In this document: positions 46,140 to 55,192 of the stretch, in pieces | How the letters are laid out: each line of letters begins with the position of its first letter | Numbering within the stretch: position 1 is the stretch's first letter | DNA from: Candidatus Zhuqueibacterota bacterium | GTDB taxonomy: Bacteria > Zhuqueibacterota > Zhuqueibacteria > Thermofontimicrobiales > Thiofontviventaceae | Direction of reading: 5' to 3' | Assembly: GCA_016926625.1 (NCBI GenBank) | Contig: JAFGOE010000083.1 | Coordinates: 1 to 64,000 of the forward strand | Length of the DNA: 64,000 nt | Made by a program: the position numbers and the translations under genes | Notes under the pieces: generated by a model | Database searches by the model: none | What the model saw: the letters and a program-made list of their open reading frames with translations, nothing else | What the model was told of the DNA's origin: nothing

Positions 46140-48989
46140 ATGTCCCGCAAGCGAAAAATCGGAATCGCTATCATTTTGGTGATCATCGTACTGGTGGCCC
46201 TATATTTGGTATGTCGTTTAATGGATAGAAAGACAATTTACGACTGTATACCGGATGATAGCATGCTGACGCTCACTGTGCACAATCCGGTGAAGGTTTG
46301 GCAGGAATTTGAATCATCGCAGGTATGGAACCGATTTAAGACGATGCAGCTGGCGAGAGATATCAGGCTGTCGTTGGACGCTATCAACAAGCGAGTTGGA
46401 AACGAGCGTAATAAGAAACTATTGGAGTTGATATTTCATGAACAGATCACTATTGCATCGAATGATTTTGAAACATTTGTACTCTATGCCGACATCGGTT
46501 TTAAGAGCGAGCTGGTGCGTATGCTTGATCTGGGTAAGGAATTGCTGGTCACGCGATCGAACGACGTTCGATTGAGCGAGGAAACTGTCAATGGCAGAAC
46601 CGTCAATCGGATCGAGTTACTGAAGGACCGGAAGAGTTATGCGTACGCGGTCGTCGGTAACATCTTGATCGCAGGTGATGATGAGAATCTGGTGCGCAAA
46701 AGCGTGATGGCGGCGGACCAATTGGTACGACGTTACAGTGATAACAAGGCAATTCATCGCTTAGAGGATAGAATCGATCGTGAGCATAAGCTTCGATTGT
46801 ACCTGAATATGAGGGAATTGAACGTAGACGAGCTCATGGTCGAATCGGTACATCCTCTCTTCAACGAGATCACGGATGCAGTTGAATATATGGGATTAGG
46901 GCTGATGTGGGATGATCATGGGGTCACGTTGAACATGGTCAGTCCGTTTCAGCATGATCAACCACATCGGTTGTTGGAGAAGATGAGTGTAAGCGTATCC
47001 GATAACATTCCCCCGATTTCTGTGATCCCCCAGGATGCCGAGAATGTGATCTCGATCCGTTTGGGTAAATTTGAAACGATCAGAAGTTTCACCGAAGAGC
47101 AGATGCGAAAAGATCCTGACACATGGAGAGAGTACGAGCAGAGCAGAAAAATGGTAGAGCAAGATTTCGGTATATCGCTCGATAGAGACATATTCTCCTG
47201 GATCGGCGATCATGTGGGTACCTTTGGCTTTCCGCTGGAGAATAAGGAGAAGCTGTCCCAGGTTCTATGGATCAGAGCATCGGATGCTTCAAAGGCGGAA
47301 CAATCGCTTAAACGTATTAAAAAAGCTCTGGAGAAGAAACTTCCGATCGTCTTCAAGGACAGGGTGCACAAGGATGTGGCGATCAGTTACATCGACCTTC
47401 CGTTGTATTTGAAAATAATTTTCAATCCGATTTTCCAGAAGATTTCAAAGCCTTATTGGATGGTAGTCAAGGATATGGTTTTCTTCAGCGACGATATCGA
47501 GTCGTTGACCGCTGTGGTAGATACGTATAGAGGAGATCAGACAATTGAGGATGATGTCAATTTCGAATTAATGGAGAAGAGCTTGTCCTTCGATAGCAAT
47601 TTATTTCTATTTGCGCAGATGAAGCCTTCGCTGCAGTATATTAAGGGATTTCTCAATCGCTCTGCTGCAGCAGCGATAAATAAATGGCAGCCTTATCTGT
47701 TGAAATTTAGGCTGGTGGGTCTGAATTCAAATGTGAAAGACGACGAGGTGGCGGCGAAGCTTTATTTAAAATTAGCAGATGCGGATGAAGCACCGATCCA
47801 TTTGCGATGGAAAATAGGGACGCAGGCGAAGATAAGTTGTCCGATCGCATCGGGGCAGTTCGATGCATTAGTCGGAGACGAGCTCGTTATCGCGGATGAA
47901 TCGGGTAAGTTGCAGGTGGTAAGTTCAGAAGCGACAGCGATGAAGGGTTGGCCCCGATATTTCGAAGATGCTATCACCATTCCGTTGGCAATAGGGGATC
48001 TGAATGATGATTCCCGAGATGATCTGGTCGTCATCACGAATAAAAATATCTATACTCTGGACCGAAGCGGGAATTTACTGAACTCCGCGTGGCCACTGAA
48101 ACTGAACAATCCCGTCATAACGTATCCTGTGTTAAGTGATATCGATGATGACGGAGGGGACGATCTGATCTATATCTCAGACCATCGATATATTAATATC
48201 GTAAATGATCGGGCGATTCCGCTTGCGGGGTGGCCGCAGATGACCGCAGGCCCCATACGTTCTGCTCCTGCGGTCGGTGACATGGATGGGGACGACTCAT
48301 ACGAAGTCGTCGTGGCTACGGCCAATGGACTGGTGTATGTATATGACAGCAAGGGTAGAGTCCTGGCGCCCTGGCCGCGTTCCACGAACAGCGCCATCAG
48401 CGTTCCGCCCACGGTTGCGGATATCGATGGTGATAAGACATTGGATATCATCATTGTGACCATTGATGGGCATATATTTGTCTGGTCTTTTGGGGGATAC
48501 AGTGTTTCAGGATGGCCGCAGAGTTTAGGTACGATGACCAATGGATATCCTGCGGTGGGAGATATAAATGGTGATGGTAAGCCGGAGATCGTCATCGGTG
48601 CTGAGGATCATAAGGTCTATCTGTTCGATTCCGGTGGCGAAAGGGTGGTAAACTGGCCGCAAAGGACCCTGGGCAAGATTCGTTCGGAACCGGTCTTAGG
48701 TGATGTGAATGGGGATGGCCAGGCCGATGTGGTCGTCGCTTCCGATGATGGAAAGCTTTATGCGTGGAATTTATCGGGAGAATTGATCCCCGGCTGGCCT
48801 TTGCAGGGATCCGAATCACCGGTGCTGGGCGATTTCGATGGTGACGGCTTGATCGATATCGTCGTCGGATCATGGGATCAACACTGTTATTATTGGGGAT
48901 TGAATGGTGAACATCGGCGCCATTCGATCGTCTGGGGCCAGTTCAGATACGATAAAGCGAATACAGGGCTGAAACCTGTCACAAGATGA
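46140..48989 (+). CDS. membrane-anchored FG-GAP repeat protein (DUF3352-like)
   Basis: A 949-residue protein anchored by one N-terminal helix (IGIAIILVIIVLVALYLVC). Residues about 35-560 resemble the DUF3352 type of export protein (DDSMLTLTVHNPVKVWQEF, several Asp/Glu-rich blocks). From about residue 575 there are five or more FG-GAP/VCBS repeats with Ca-binding DxDxDG loops (DINGDGKPEIVIG, DVNGDGQADVVVA, DFDGDGLIDIVVG), each preceded by a GWP- or NWP-type turn. These usually form a beta-propeller outside the cell. Function unknown; pairing with the TPR-SLH lipoprotein suggests an envelope complex. Confidence 0.78.
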   Translation: MSRKRKIGIAIILVIIVLVALYLVCRLMDRKTIYDCIPDDSMLTLTVHNPVKVWQEFESSQVWNRFKTMQLARDIRLSLDAINKRVGNERNKKLLELIFHEQITIASNDFETFVLYADIGFKSELVRMLDLGKELLVTRSNDVRLSEETVNGRTVNRIELLKDRKSYAYAVVGNILIAGDDENLVRKSVMAADQLVRRYSDNKAIHRLEDRIDREHKLRLYLNMRELNVDELMVESVHPLFNEITDAVEYMGLGLMWDDHGVTLNMVSPFQHDQPHRLLEKMSVSVSDNIPPISVIPQDAENVISIRLGKFETIRSFTEEQMRKDPDTWREYEQSRKMVEQDFGISLDRDIFSWIGDHVGTFGFPLENKEKLSQVLWIRASDASKAEQSLKRIKKALEKKLPIVFKDRVHKDVAISYIDLPLYLKIIFNPIFQKISKPYWMVVKDMVFFSDDIESLTAVVDTYRGDQTIEDDVNFELMEKSLSFDSNLFLFAQMKPSLQYIKGFLNRSAAAAINKWQPYLLKFRLVGLNSNVKDDEVAAKLYLKLADADEAPIHLRWKIGTQAKISCPIASGQFDALVGDELVIADESGKLQVVSSEATAMKGWPRYFEDAITIPLAIGDLNDDSRDDLVVITNKNIYTLDRSGNLLNSAWPLKLNNPVITYPVLSDIDDDGGDDLIYISDHRYINIVNDRAIPLAGWPQMTAGPIRSAPAVGDMDGDDSYEVVVATANGLVYVYDSKGRVLAPWPRSTNSAISVPPTVADIDGDKTLDIIIVTIDGHIFVWSFGGYSVSGWPQSLGTMTNGYPAVGDINGDGKPEIVIGAEDHKVYLFDSGGERVVNWPQRTLGKIRSEPVLGDVNGDGQADVVVASDDGKLYAWNLSGELIPGWPLQGSESPVLGDFDGDGLIDIVVGSWDQHCYYWGLNGEHRRHSIVWGQFRYDKANTGLKPVTR

Positions 48990-49179
48990 CCCCACGAACG
49001 CCGCCCGCGTATTATTGGGTCAAATTCCGCCCGTTGACTCTATCAACGATGTTCTTTCCTTTCTCGAGGATGGCAATCGAAGCCGAAGAACCATCGCGTA
49101 ACCGGTTGTCATTCATCCGTAATAGTCCATGTTGCTCTCATCAGGGGCAAAAAAAAATAATCAACACATAAAATTTTAC

Positions 49180-49207
49180 TTGACTTTAGAAAATAAATGT
49201 GTATATT
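49180..49207 (+). promoter_or_regulatory. lexA promoter
   Basis: TTGACT (49180-49185) and TATATT (49202-49207) separated by 16 bp match sigma-70 elements well. The start codon is 72 bases downstream with AGGAGG at about 49265. Confidence 0.65.
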
Positions 49208-49227
49208 AATAGTAAACAAATATACAC
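49199..49227. promoter_or_regulatory. putative LexA operator
   Basis: GTGTATAT (49199-49206) and ATATACAC (49220-49227) form a perfect eight-base inverted repeat around a 13-base centre. It overlaps the -10 element of the lexA promoter, the place where an autorepressor would act. It does not match the Escherichia or Bacillus SOS box, and a second partial dyad (ACAC-N5-GTGT) lies further downstream. The assignment rests on position. Confidence 0.5.
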
Positions 49228-49278
49228 TGTACAAGAATACACGTATAGTGTTGTCCGGAAAAACAGGAGGTATACAGG

Positions 49279-49920
49279 ATGCAAGAGTTAACAGACCGGC
49301 AGCAGCATGTACTCAGGATCATCATCGATCAAATCAGGCGTATGGGTGTACCGCCGACGTTGGACGAATTGAAGGAAAAGTTGGGGGTTTCTTCGAAGTA
49401 TGGGGTGGTACGTCATTTAGGGGCATTAGTGAAGAAGGGATACATCGTACGCAGCAACAAGGCGCGGGACATACGTGTACTTCGGGGACCGGATGAAGAG
49501 CCGTATTCATTGGGACAGTTATTACCGAAGGATGATGAGTATCAGTTACCGTTAATTGGTACGGTAACGGCGGGAGCGCCGATCATGGCGGAGGAGAACA
49601 TCGACCGTTATATCGCTGTACCGCAATATTTGATAGCGGACAGTCGGTCGTGTTTTGTTTTGCGGGTTCAGGGGTACAGTATGATCAAGGCCGGGATTCT
49701 GGACGGTGATCTTCTCATCGTTCGTTCGACGAATCAAGCGCTCAATGGTGATGTTGTGGTCGCATTGGTCGGCAATGAGGTGACGGTGAAGCGTTTGGTA
49801 ACGACGGGTAACCAGAGTTATTTGAAGGCGGAGAATCCGCAGTACGATGATATTTATCCGCAAGAGGACTGGTCGATTCAGGGTAAGGTATTGGCCCTGA
49901 TACGTGAGAGCGTAAAATGA
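49279..49920 (+). CDS. lexA: SOS repressor LexA
   Basis: A 213-residue repressor. The N-terminal winged helix is TDRQQHVLRIIIDQIRRMG and PTLDELKEKLGVSSKYGVV. The C-terminal protease has the Ala98-Gly99 cleavage site (TVTAGAPIMA), nucleophile Ser134 (GYSMIKAG) and Lys171 (VTVKRL). RecA-dependent autocleavage would derepress the downstream mutagenesis genes. The first gene of the cassette lexA, VOC, imuB-like, dnaE2. Confidence 0.94.
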   Translation: MQELTDRQQHVLRIIIDQIRRMGVPPTLDELKEKLGVSSKYGVVRHLGALVKKGYIVRSNKARDIRVLRGPDEEPYSLGQLLPKDDEYQLPLIGTVTAGAPIMAEENIDRYIAVPQYLIADSRSCFVLRVQGYSMIKAGILDGDLLIVRSTNQALNGDVVVALVGNEVTVKRLVTTGNQSYLKAENPQYDDIYPQEDWSIQGKVLALIRESVK

Positions 49921-50164
49921 TGGAACGGGCGGAGGTATTGGTGGCATATCGGTTTGAATCGTAAGGCAGCACAGAGAATAAGCAGCGGATGGAGAGTTTT
50001 TCAACGTGAGTGGACTTATACTGGCGGGGCATTCACGGCGAAGCGCAGTGGAGTGATGTTAAGATGAACTGGCCTCGGGATTTTCCCGGGCGGCCATGAA
50101 TTGATTACAGAGCGTATTCCAGCGCAGCAAGTCGGGGGAACATCAAACATAAAAGGAGTATACG
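49921..50164. other. gap between lexA and VOC gene
   Basis: No convincing gene. The frame of lexA stays open for about 48 codons past its stop (to about 50066), but has no start codon. A GC-rich fold TGGCC (50070-50074) with GGCCA (50092-50096) lies near the end and lacks a U tract. Confidence 0.35.
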
Positions 50165-50557
50165 ATGGACGAATCGATTAAACAACAGATGGGCAAGATC
50201 GAATGGGTCGATCTGACTGTCGAAAATGCCGATGAGATCAAGGATTTTTATAAGTCGGTTATCGGATGGCGGGAGACGTCGGTGCGTATGGATGGATATA
50301 AGGATTACAACATGGTCGGCAAGGAGGTCAACGAGGGCGTAGCCGGTATTTGTCACGCACGAGGCTTGAACGCCGGCTTACCCGCGGCCTGGTTGATTTA
50401 CATCGTGGTCGAAAATCTTAATGAAAGCATGACTCGTTGTCGTCAGTTAGGGGGTGAGGTCATATCGGGTCCGAGGTACATGGGGTATTATGGCCGTTAC
50501 TGTGTGATCAAGGATCCGGCGGGCGCTGTAGCGGCCTTGTTCGAGAAGGCCTTGTAA
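50165..50557 (+). CDS. VOC family (glyoxalase-like) protein
   Basis: A 130-residue vicinal-oxygen-chelate protein of the glyoxalase/bleomycin-resistance type. The first half has WVDLTVENADEIKDFYKSVI GWRE-like features; the second half has WLIYIVVENLNESMTRCRQL and YYGRYCVIKDPAGAVAALFE. The substrate is unknown. Shine-Dalgarno AAGGAG lies before ATG 50165. It occupies the slot where ImuA or SulA-like genes usually sit in lexA-imuB-dnaE2 cassettes. Confidence 0.85.
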   Translation: MDESIKQQMGKIEWVDLTVENADEIKDFYKSVIGWRETSVRMDGYKDYNMVGKEVNEGVAGICHARGLNAGLPAAWLIYIVVENLNESMTRCRQLGGEVISGPRYMGYYGRYCVIKDPAGAVAALFEKAL

Positions 50558-50660
50558 TCCGGCATGGTACCGTGTTGATCTGCTGTGTTAATGGCGTCGA
50601 TGGGCGGTGAATGTGATACTATTGTCCGGGTCGGCGCTGCTATCGTGAGGAGTTGTGGTC

Positions 50661-51842
50661 ATGGAGCGACAGGTTATTCATATCGACGTAAATTCGTTTG
50701 CCGTGTCGGTGGCGCGTATCAAGGACGCTTCGTTAAGGGGTCGACCCCTGGTCGTGGCCTACCCGAGGATGGAGCGATCGTTGGTCCACACGGCATCGCA
50801 GGAGGCTCGTGCCTGTGGCATCAGGCCGGGAATCCCGTTGAATGTGGCACGGAAACTATGTCGTGAGCTGATGGTCATTTCGCCGGATCCGATCTTATAC
50901 GCAAGGGCTTCGCAAGCGATCTATACGATTTTGACCGAATTCTCTCCGATCGTCGAACCCGTCGGATATGGGAGCGCCTATTTGGATATGACGGGCACGA
51001 CGCGTCTGTTCGGGATAACCCGGGACGCTGCGTACAAATTGCAACAGGAGATTGTATCGCGATTGCGTCTGGAATCGACGGCCGGTGTGGCCAGCAACAA
51101 GCTGGTGAGTAAGATTGCGTCAGCCGTAATTCAGCCGGTGAGCCTTCAGAACGTGATATCCGGGGCGGAGGAAAAATTTATCGCTCCGTTTCGAGTCGGT
51201 TATCTGCCAGGTATCGACCAGCAGATCAAGCAACAGTTAGTGGAGTTGAATATTCAGCGTATTCGGGATATTGCCTCCCTGTCGCTGTCGCATCTGACGA
51301 CCATATTCGGTCGCATCGGGATTCGATTGTACCAGGTGTCTCATGGGATCGATAAGACACCCGTGAACCCTCCGCGACAGATCCCGATGCTTCTCGAGGA
51401 GTGCACGCTGGCGGATGACAGCAATGATCTGGATCGTTTACGGGCTGAATTATATGGGCTCATCGAGCGAGGAGCGTTGCGGTTGCGGCTGAGTCAGCGG
51501 ACGACGCAGAAGATCGTGCTGGACATCGAGTATTCCGATCATAAGAAGGCCTATGGTCAGAAGAAACTGCCACGAGGCACGTATTTAGATCGGGAGCTGT
51601 TTTACTACGCGGAATCGTTGATGGAAAGGGTCCTGCAGCGTCGAACAAGGGTTCGGAGGTTAGCTGTCCGCTATGCGGTACTGGCGCCGGCAGTACCGCA
51701 GGGCTCCCTGTTTACGTCGAAGCAGGAGCAACAGAACATTCGACTCACCGATGCGGTTGATCGCATTCGGTTAAAATACGGTGCGAATGCCATCCGATCC
51801 GCTATGGGAATGGCCGCGTCATGTGGAATCGTAATTCAATAG
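50661..51842 (+). CDS. imuB: ImuB-like Y-family polymerase homologue
   Basis: A 393-residue protein of the DinB/UmuC fold. The first catalytic Asp is present (VIHIDVNSFAVS), but the Asp-Glu pair of motif SIDEAFLD is replaced by Gly-Ser (GYGSAYLDMTG, about residues 104-105). It is therefore probably catalytically dead, like ImuB. Near the C-terminus QGSLF is a beta-clamp-binding motif. ImuB acts as an adaptor for the error-prone polymerase DnaE2. ATG 50661 was chosen for the GAGGAG eight bases upstream; the frame opens at GTG 50655. dnaE2 starts 13 bp after the stop. Confidence 0.85.
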   Translation: MERQVIHIDVNSFAVSVARIKDASLRGRPLVVAYPRMERSLVHTASQEARACGIRPGIPLNVARKLCRELMVISPDPILYARASQAIYTILTEFSPIVEPVGYGSAYLDMTGTTRLFGITRDAAYKLQQEIVSRLRLESTAGVASNKLVSKIASAVIQPVSLQNVISGAEEKFIAPFRVGYLPGIDQQIKQQLVELNIQRIRDIASLSLSHLTTIFGRIGIRLYQVSHGIDKTPVNPPRQIPMLLEECTLADDSNDLDRLRAELYGLIERGALRLRLSQRTTQKIVLDIEYSDHKKAYGQKKLPRGTYLDRELFYYAESLMERVLQRRTRVRRLAVRYAVLAPAVPQGSLFTSKQEQQNIRLTDAVDRIRLKYGANAIRSAMGMAASCGIVIQ

Positions 51843-51855
51843 ATGAGAGGGATGG

Positions 51856-54834
51856 ATGTTTGTCCATTTGAACGTGCATAGTTATTATTCCTTTTGCCGC
51901 GGCGTCAATTCGATCGAGGAGCTCTGTCGCGCGGCCAGGGATCGCGGTATGGATCGTCTGGCGTTGACGGATACGAATGGACTATACGGTCTTATCTGGT
52001 TTTTACAGATCGCCCGGGAGACCGGAATCGTTCCGATCATCGGAGCGGAAATTACGGTGGAAAATTTACGAGCTACCCTGCTCGTGCGGACCATGGAAGG
52101 GTACAGAAATCTGTGCCGCATCATTTCATTGCGCCATCTGGAGAAGCCGTTCTCATTTTTAAATACGATCGTCCGCTATTCGGCCGGACTGATCATTCTA
52201 TCGGATTCGGTGCCGTTGTTGAATTTAATGAGAAACGACATCATCCCGGGCGATCTGTATGTCGAACTCAGGCCGGGTGCCCGTCGTCTGCAACTGTTAA
52301 CCTACGCGAAATCGGTTAAGTTGCCGGCCGTAGCGACCAATGGGGTCTATTTCGTAGATCAGAATGATCATGCGTTGCATCGTGTGCTCCGAGCCATCGA
52401 TTGCAACACATCGCTCTCCCGCCTGCCGTCTGATGAAATTCAACCTCCGAGTTCATGGTTGAAATCAGCTGACGAGATGGCGGTCGATTTCCCTGACTAT
52501 CCCGAGGCGCTCGCCAACAGCGTACGAATCGCGGACCGCTGTACGTGTGATCTGAATTTTGGTGGCACTATTTTCCCGTCCCTCAAAGTGACGACGGGTG
52601 AATCGACGTTCGATTATCTTAAACGCGAGAGCTATGAAGGCGCGATACGACGATATGGCGCGGTCACTAAGCAGATCCAGAAACGAATGGATTACGAATT
52701 AAAGATCATCAAGCAGAAAGGATTTGCCCCCTATTTCCTGGTGGTTCAGGATATCGTCAGGCAGTCGAAACGCACCTGTGGTCGGGGATCGGCTGCTGCA
52801 AGTCTTGTGTCCTATTGCCTCGGAATAACGCATGTCGATCCGATCGAGCACGATCTCTTCTTTGAGCGATTCTTGAATCAGGGTCGTGAAGATCCTCCCG
52901 ATATCGATGTCGATTTTCCATGGGACGAACGGGATGAGATTTTGGATTACGTATTTCAGAAATATGGCGCCGAAAGAACCGCCATGATCGCGAACCACGT
53001 CACGTTCAAGTCGCGCGCCGCGGTTCGCGAGATCGCTAAGGTGTATGGATTGCCGAATACGGAGATCAAGACGGTGACGGACAAGCTATCGAGCTTTTAC
53101 CGGGCGAATCGGATCTCCGATATCGTCCACTCTCATCCGGTGTATAAGCATCAGCAATTCCCTGAGCCATGGCCCGAAATTTTTGAACTGGCCGAAAAAT
53201 TGGACGGACATCCGCGCAATCTGTCGATTCATTGCGGCGGTGTCGTTATTACACCGGATCCCATCGATCATTATGTGCCCATGGAACCGATGCCCAAGGG
53301 CGTCAATATCATCCAGTGGGAAAAGGATCAGACAGAAGAAGCCGGTTTGGTGAAGATCGACCTGCTCGGTAATCGCTCGCTGGCAGTGATTCGTGATGCG
53401 CTTGCAAACATTGCTGCGAACTATAACGTCGAGATCGATTATGCGACATGGAATCCTCTGTATGACCGGGAGACTCGGCGACTCATTCAAACGGGCGACA
53501 CCATCGGTGTATTCTATGTCGAGTCGCCCGCGATGAGATTACTTCAAAAAAAGAGTGGAACAAGCGATTTTGAACATCTGGTTATTCATAGCTCGATCAT
53601 TCGGCCGGCTGCAAATCACTATATCAATGAATATTTGCGTCGCTTGCATGGTGAGCCATACGATCCATTGCATCCGTTATTAGAGGAACTGTTGAAGGAG
53701 ACGTATGGTATCATGTGCTATCAGGAAGATGTGTCCAAGGTCGCCATCGCGCTTGCCGATTTCGATCCGGCCGAAGCCGATCAACTCAGGAAGATACTAT
53801 CTAAGAAACGCGCCAGCACGAAGATAGAGGATTTCAAGGGTAAATTTTACGAACGGGCCCTGAAGAAAAATATACCCCGATCGAGCATCGACAAAATCTG
53901 GAATATGATATTGAGTTTCACGGGTTATAGCTTTTGCAAAGCCCACTCTGCATCGTTCGCCCTGGTATCCTACAAATCGTGTTATCTGCGGGCACATTAT
54001 CCGGCTGAGTTCATGGCGGCGGTTATCAATAATCAGGGCGGCTACTATTCGACGTTCGCCTATATTTCCGAAGCCAGGCGTATGGGACTTATCGTCGAGT
54101 TGCCCGACATTAATGAGAGCCGTTGGGAATATACGGCCAGCGATCGACGAATTCGCGTGGGTTTTATGCAACTGAAAAATATTAAAGCCGATACAATCGA
54201 TCATCTTATCAGCGAACGAGACCGCAATGGTCCTTATCAGCATTTTCATGATTTCCTGAAACGAGTCGATCCGGACCCAGCCGACGCCCGGATATTGATA
54301 AAAGCCGGAGCCTTCGACTGGTTAGAGCACGATACGAGTCGCCCCGAACTGATGTGGCGACTCCTTTTATGGCATAATCAAAGTACCCATACTAAAAATA
54401 CGACGCTCGCGTTGTTCGATGAACCGCCTCCACCCATACCCAGGATGCAAAATTACGATTCAGCTACGATGCTGGAGCATGAATGCGAAACGCTCGGATT
54501 TCTTATCAGTCGCCATCCGCTCACGTTGTACCATGAACGTATAATAAAAATGAAGTATATCCGCGCACATGATCTGTGTCGTCACAGCGGTGAGTTTGTG
54601 ATTCTAATCGGCTGGCTGGTGACTCGCAAAATGACGCGAACGAAAGACGACGAAATGATGGAGTTTGTCTCCTTCGAGGATACCACCGCTATTTATGAAA
54701 CAGTCTTCTTCCCGGAAGTCTACAATAAATTTTGTTATATGCTCACCTACTCTAAGCCCTACCTGATCCGTGGACGAGTCCTGCAGGAGTTCGGAGCCGT
54801 GACGGTTCAGGTGGAAGGCATCGAGTTCCTGTGA
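51856..54834 (+). CDS. dnaE2: error-prone DNA polymerase III alpha subunit DnaE2
   Basis: A 992-residue C-family polymerase. It starts with a PHP domain (NVHSYYSFCRGVNSIEELC, GIVPIIGAEITVE). The palm block is CGRGSAAASLVSYCLGI and PPDIDVDFPWDER, with catalytic aspartates in the DIDVD segment. The fingers include CYQEDVSKVAIALADFDPAE and SFTGYSFCKAHSASFA; a C-terminal OB-like segment ends the protein (VILIGWLVTRKMTRTK). It is shorter than replicative DnaE and fits the DnaE2/ImuC group. Together with the ImuB-like protein it would carry out SOS mutagenesis. Confidence 0.93.
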   Translation: MFVHLNVHSYYSFCRGVNSIEELCRAARDRGMDRLALTDTNGLYGLIWFLQIARETGIVPIIGAEITVENLRATLLVRTMEGYRNLCRIISLRHLEKPFSFLNTIVRYSAGLIILSDSVPLLNLMRNDIIPGDLYVELRPGARRLQLLTYAKSVKLPAVATNGVYFVDQNDHALHRVLRAIDCNTSLSRLPSDEIQPPSSWLKSADEMAVDFPDYPEALANSVRIADRCTCDLNFGGTIFPSLKVTTGESTFDYLKRESYEGAIRRYGAVTKQIQKRMDYELKIIKQKGFAPYFLVVQDIVRQSKRTCGRGSAAASLVSYCLGITHVDPIEHDLFFERFLNQGREDPPDIDVDFPWDERDEILDYVFQKYGAERTAMIANHVTFKSRAAVREIAKVYGLPNTEIKTVTDKLSSFYRANRISDIVHSHPVYKHQQFPEPWPEIFELAEKLDGHPRNLSIHCGGVVITPDPIDHYVPMEPMPKGVNIIQWEKDQTEEAGLVKIDLLGNRSLAVIRDALANIAANYNVEIDYATWNPLYDRETRRLIQTGDTIGVFYVESPAMRLLQKKSGTSDFEHLVIHSSIIRPAANHYINEYLRRLHGEPYDPLHPLLEELLKETYGIMCYQEDVSKVAIALADFDPAEADQLRKILSKKRASTKIEDFKGKFYERALKKNIPRSSIDKIWNMILSFTGYSFCKAHSASFALVSYKSCYLRAHYPAEFMAAVINNQGGYYSTFAYISEARRMGLIVELPDINESRWEYTASDRRIRVGFMQLKNIKADTIDHLISERDRNGPYQHFHDFLKRVDPDPADARILIKAGAFDWLEHDTSRPELMWRLLLWHNQSTHTKNTTLALFDEPPPPIPRMQNYDSATMLEHECETLGFLISRHPLTLYHERIIKMKYIRAHDLCRHSGEFVILIGWLVTRKMTRTKDDEMMEFVSFEDTTAIYETVFFPEVYNKFCYMLTYSKPYLIRGRVLQEFGAVTVQVEGIEFL

Positions 54835-55192
54835 TCGGATCACTATCGTCTCAATCCATTATCTGTTAGCGGAATGGATTATATGCCGATCGCGTCTCAC
54901 CTAACAAACATCATCAGGCGGATGAGGTATTCGTCCGAACGCCTTCGATCACGAAGAACACATCAGGGACACTGTTCCGTTCGGGTTAAGAAACGTAAGG
55001 ACTGCATCGGCTTGAAATAGTTTGTACAGATACGCGCACCGTACGGACCGATTCCTGAAGAAATATCTTGCAATTTTTGGGAAAAGTTATTAATTTATAA
55101 ATCTTTGTTTAGAAATTAGTCGTTCAAACTTTAACCCGCGTTGCATGTCGCTGTGCGGGACGAGAGAATGTTTACATAGTCAAAGGATGTTT
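54835..55192. other. intergenic region before tex
   Basis: A 358-bp region without a supported gene. TCCATT/AATGGA near 54855-54880 is a weak dyad. The last third is AT-rich and probably contains the tex promoter. Confidence 0.35.

Larger units (their letters stand above)
48990..49278. other. non-coding region before lexA
   Basis: No supported gene. The last 100 bases contain the lexA promoter and a dyad (49180-49227). The first part is GC-richer and featureless. Confidence 0.5.

Noticed and set aside
48986..49171. 61-codon frame before lexA
   Set aside because: It overlaps the end of the FG-GAP gene by 4 bp and has no recognisable content; the lexA promoter follows it.
49921..50066. open frame continuing past the lexA stop
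   Set aside because: No start codon or ribosome-binding site; a chance open frame is the simpler reading.
50070..50096. GC-rich hairpin after lexA as terminator
   Set aside because: There is no U tract, and the VOC gene and imuB follow on the same strand.
50661..51842. active DNA polymerase IV
   Set aside because: The catalytic Asp-Glu pair is missing, and the cassette context points to ImuB.
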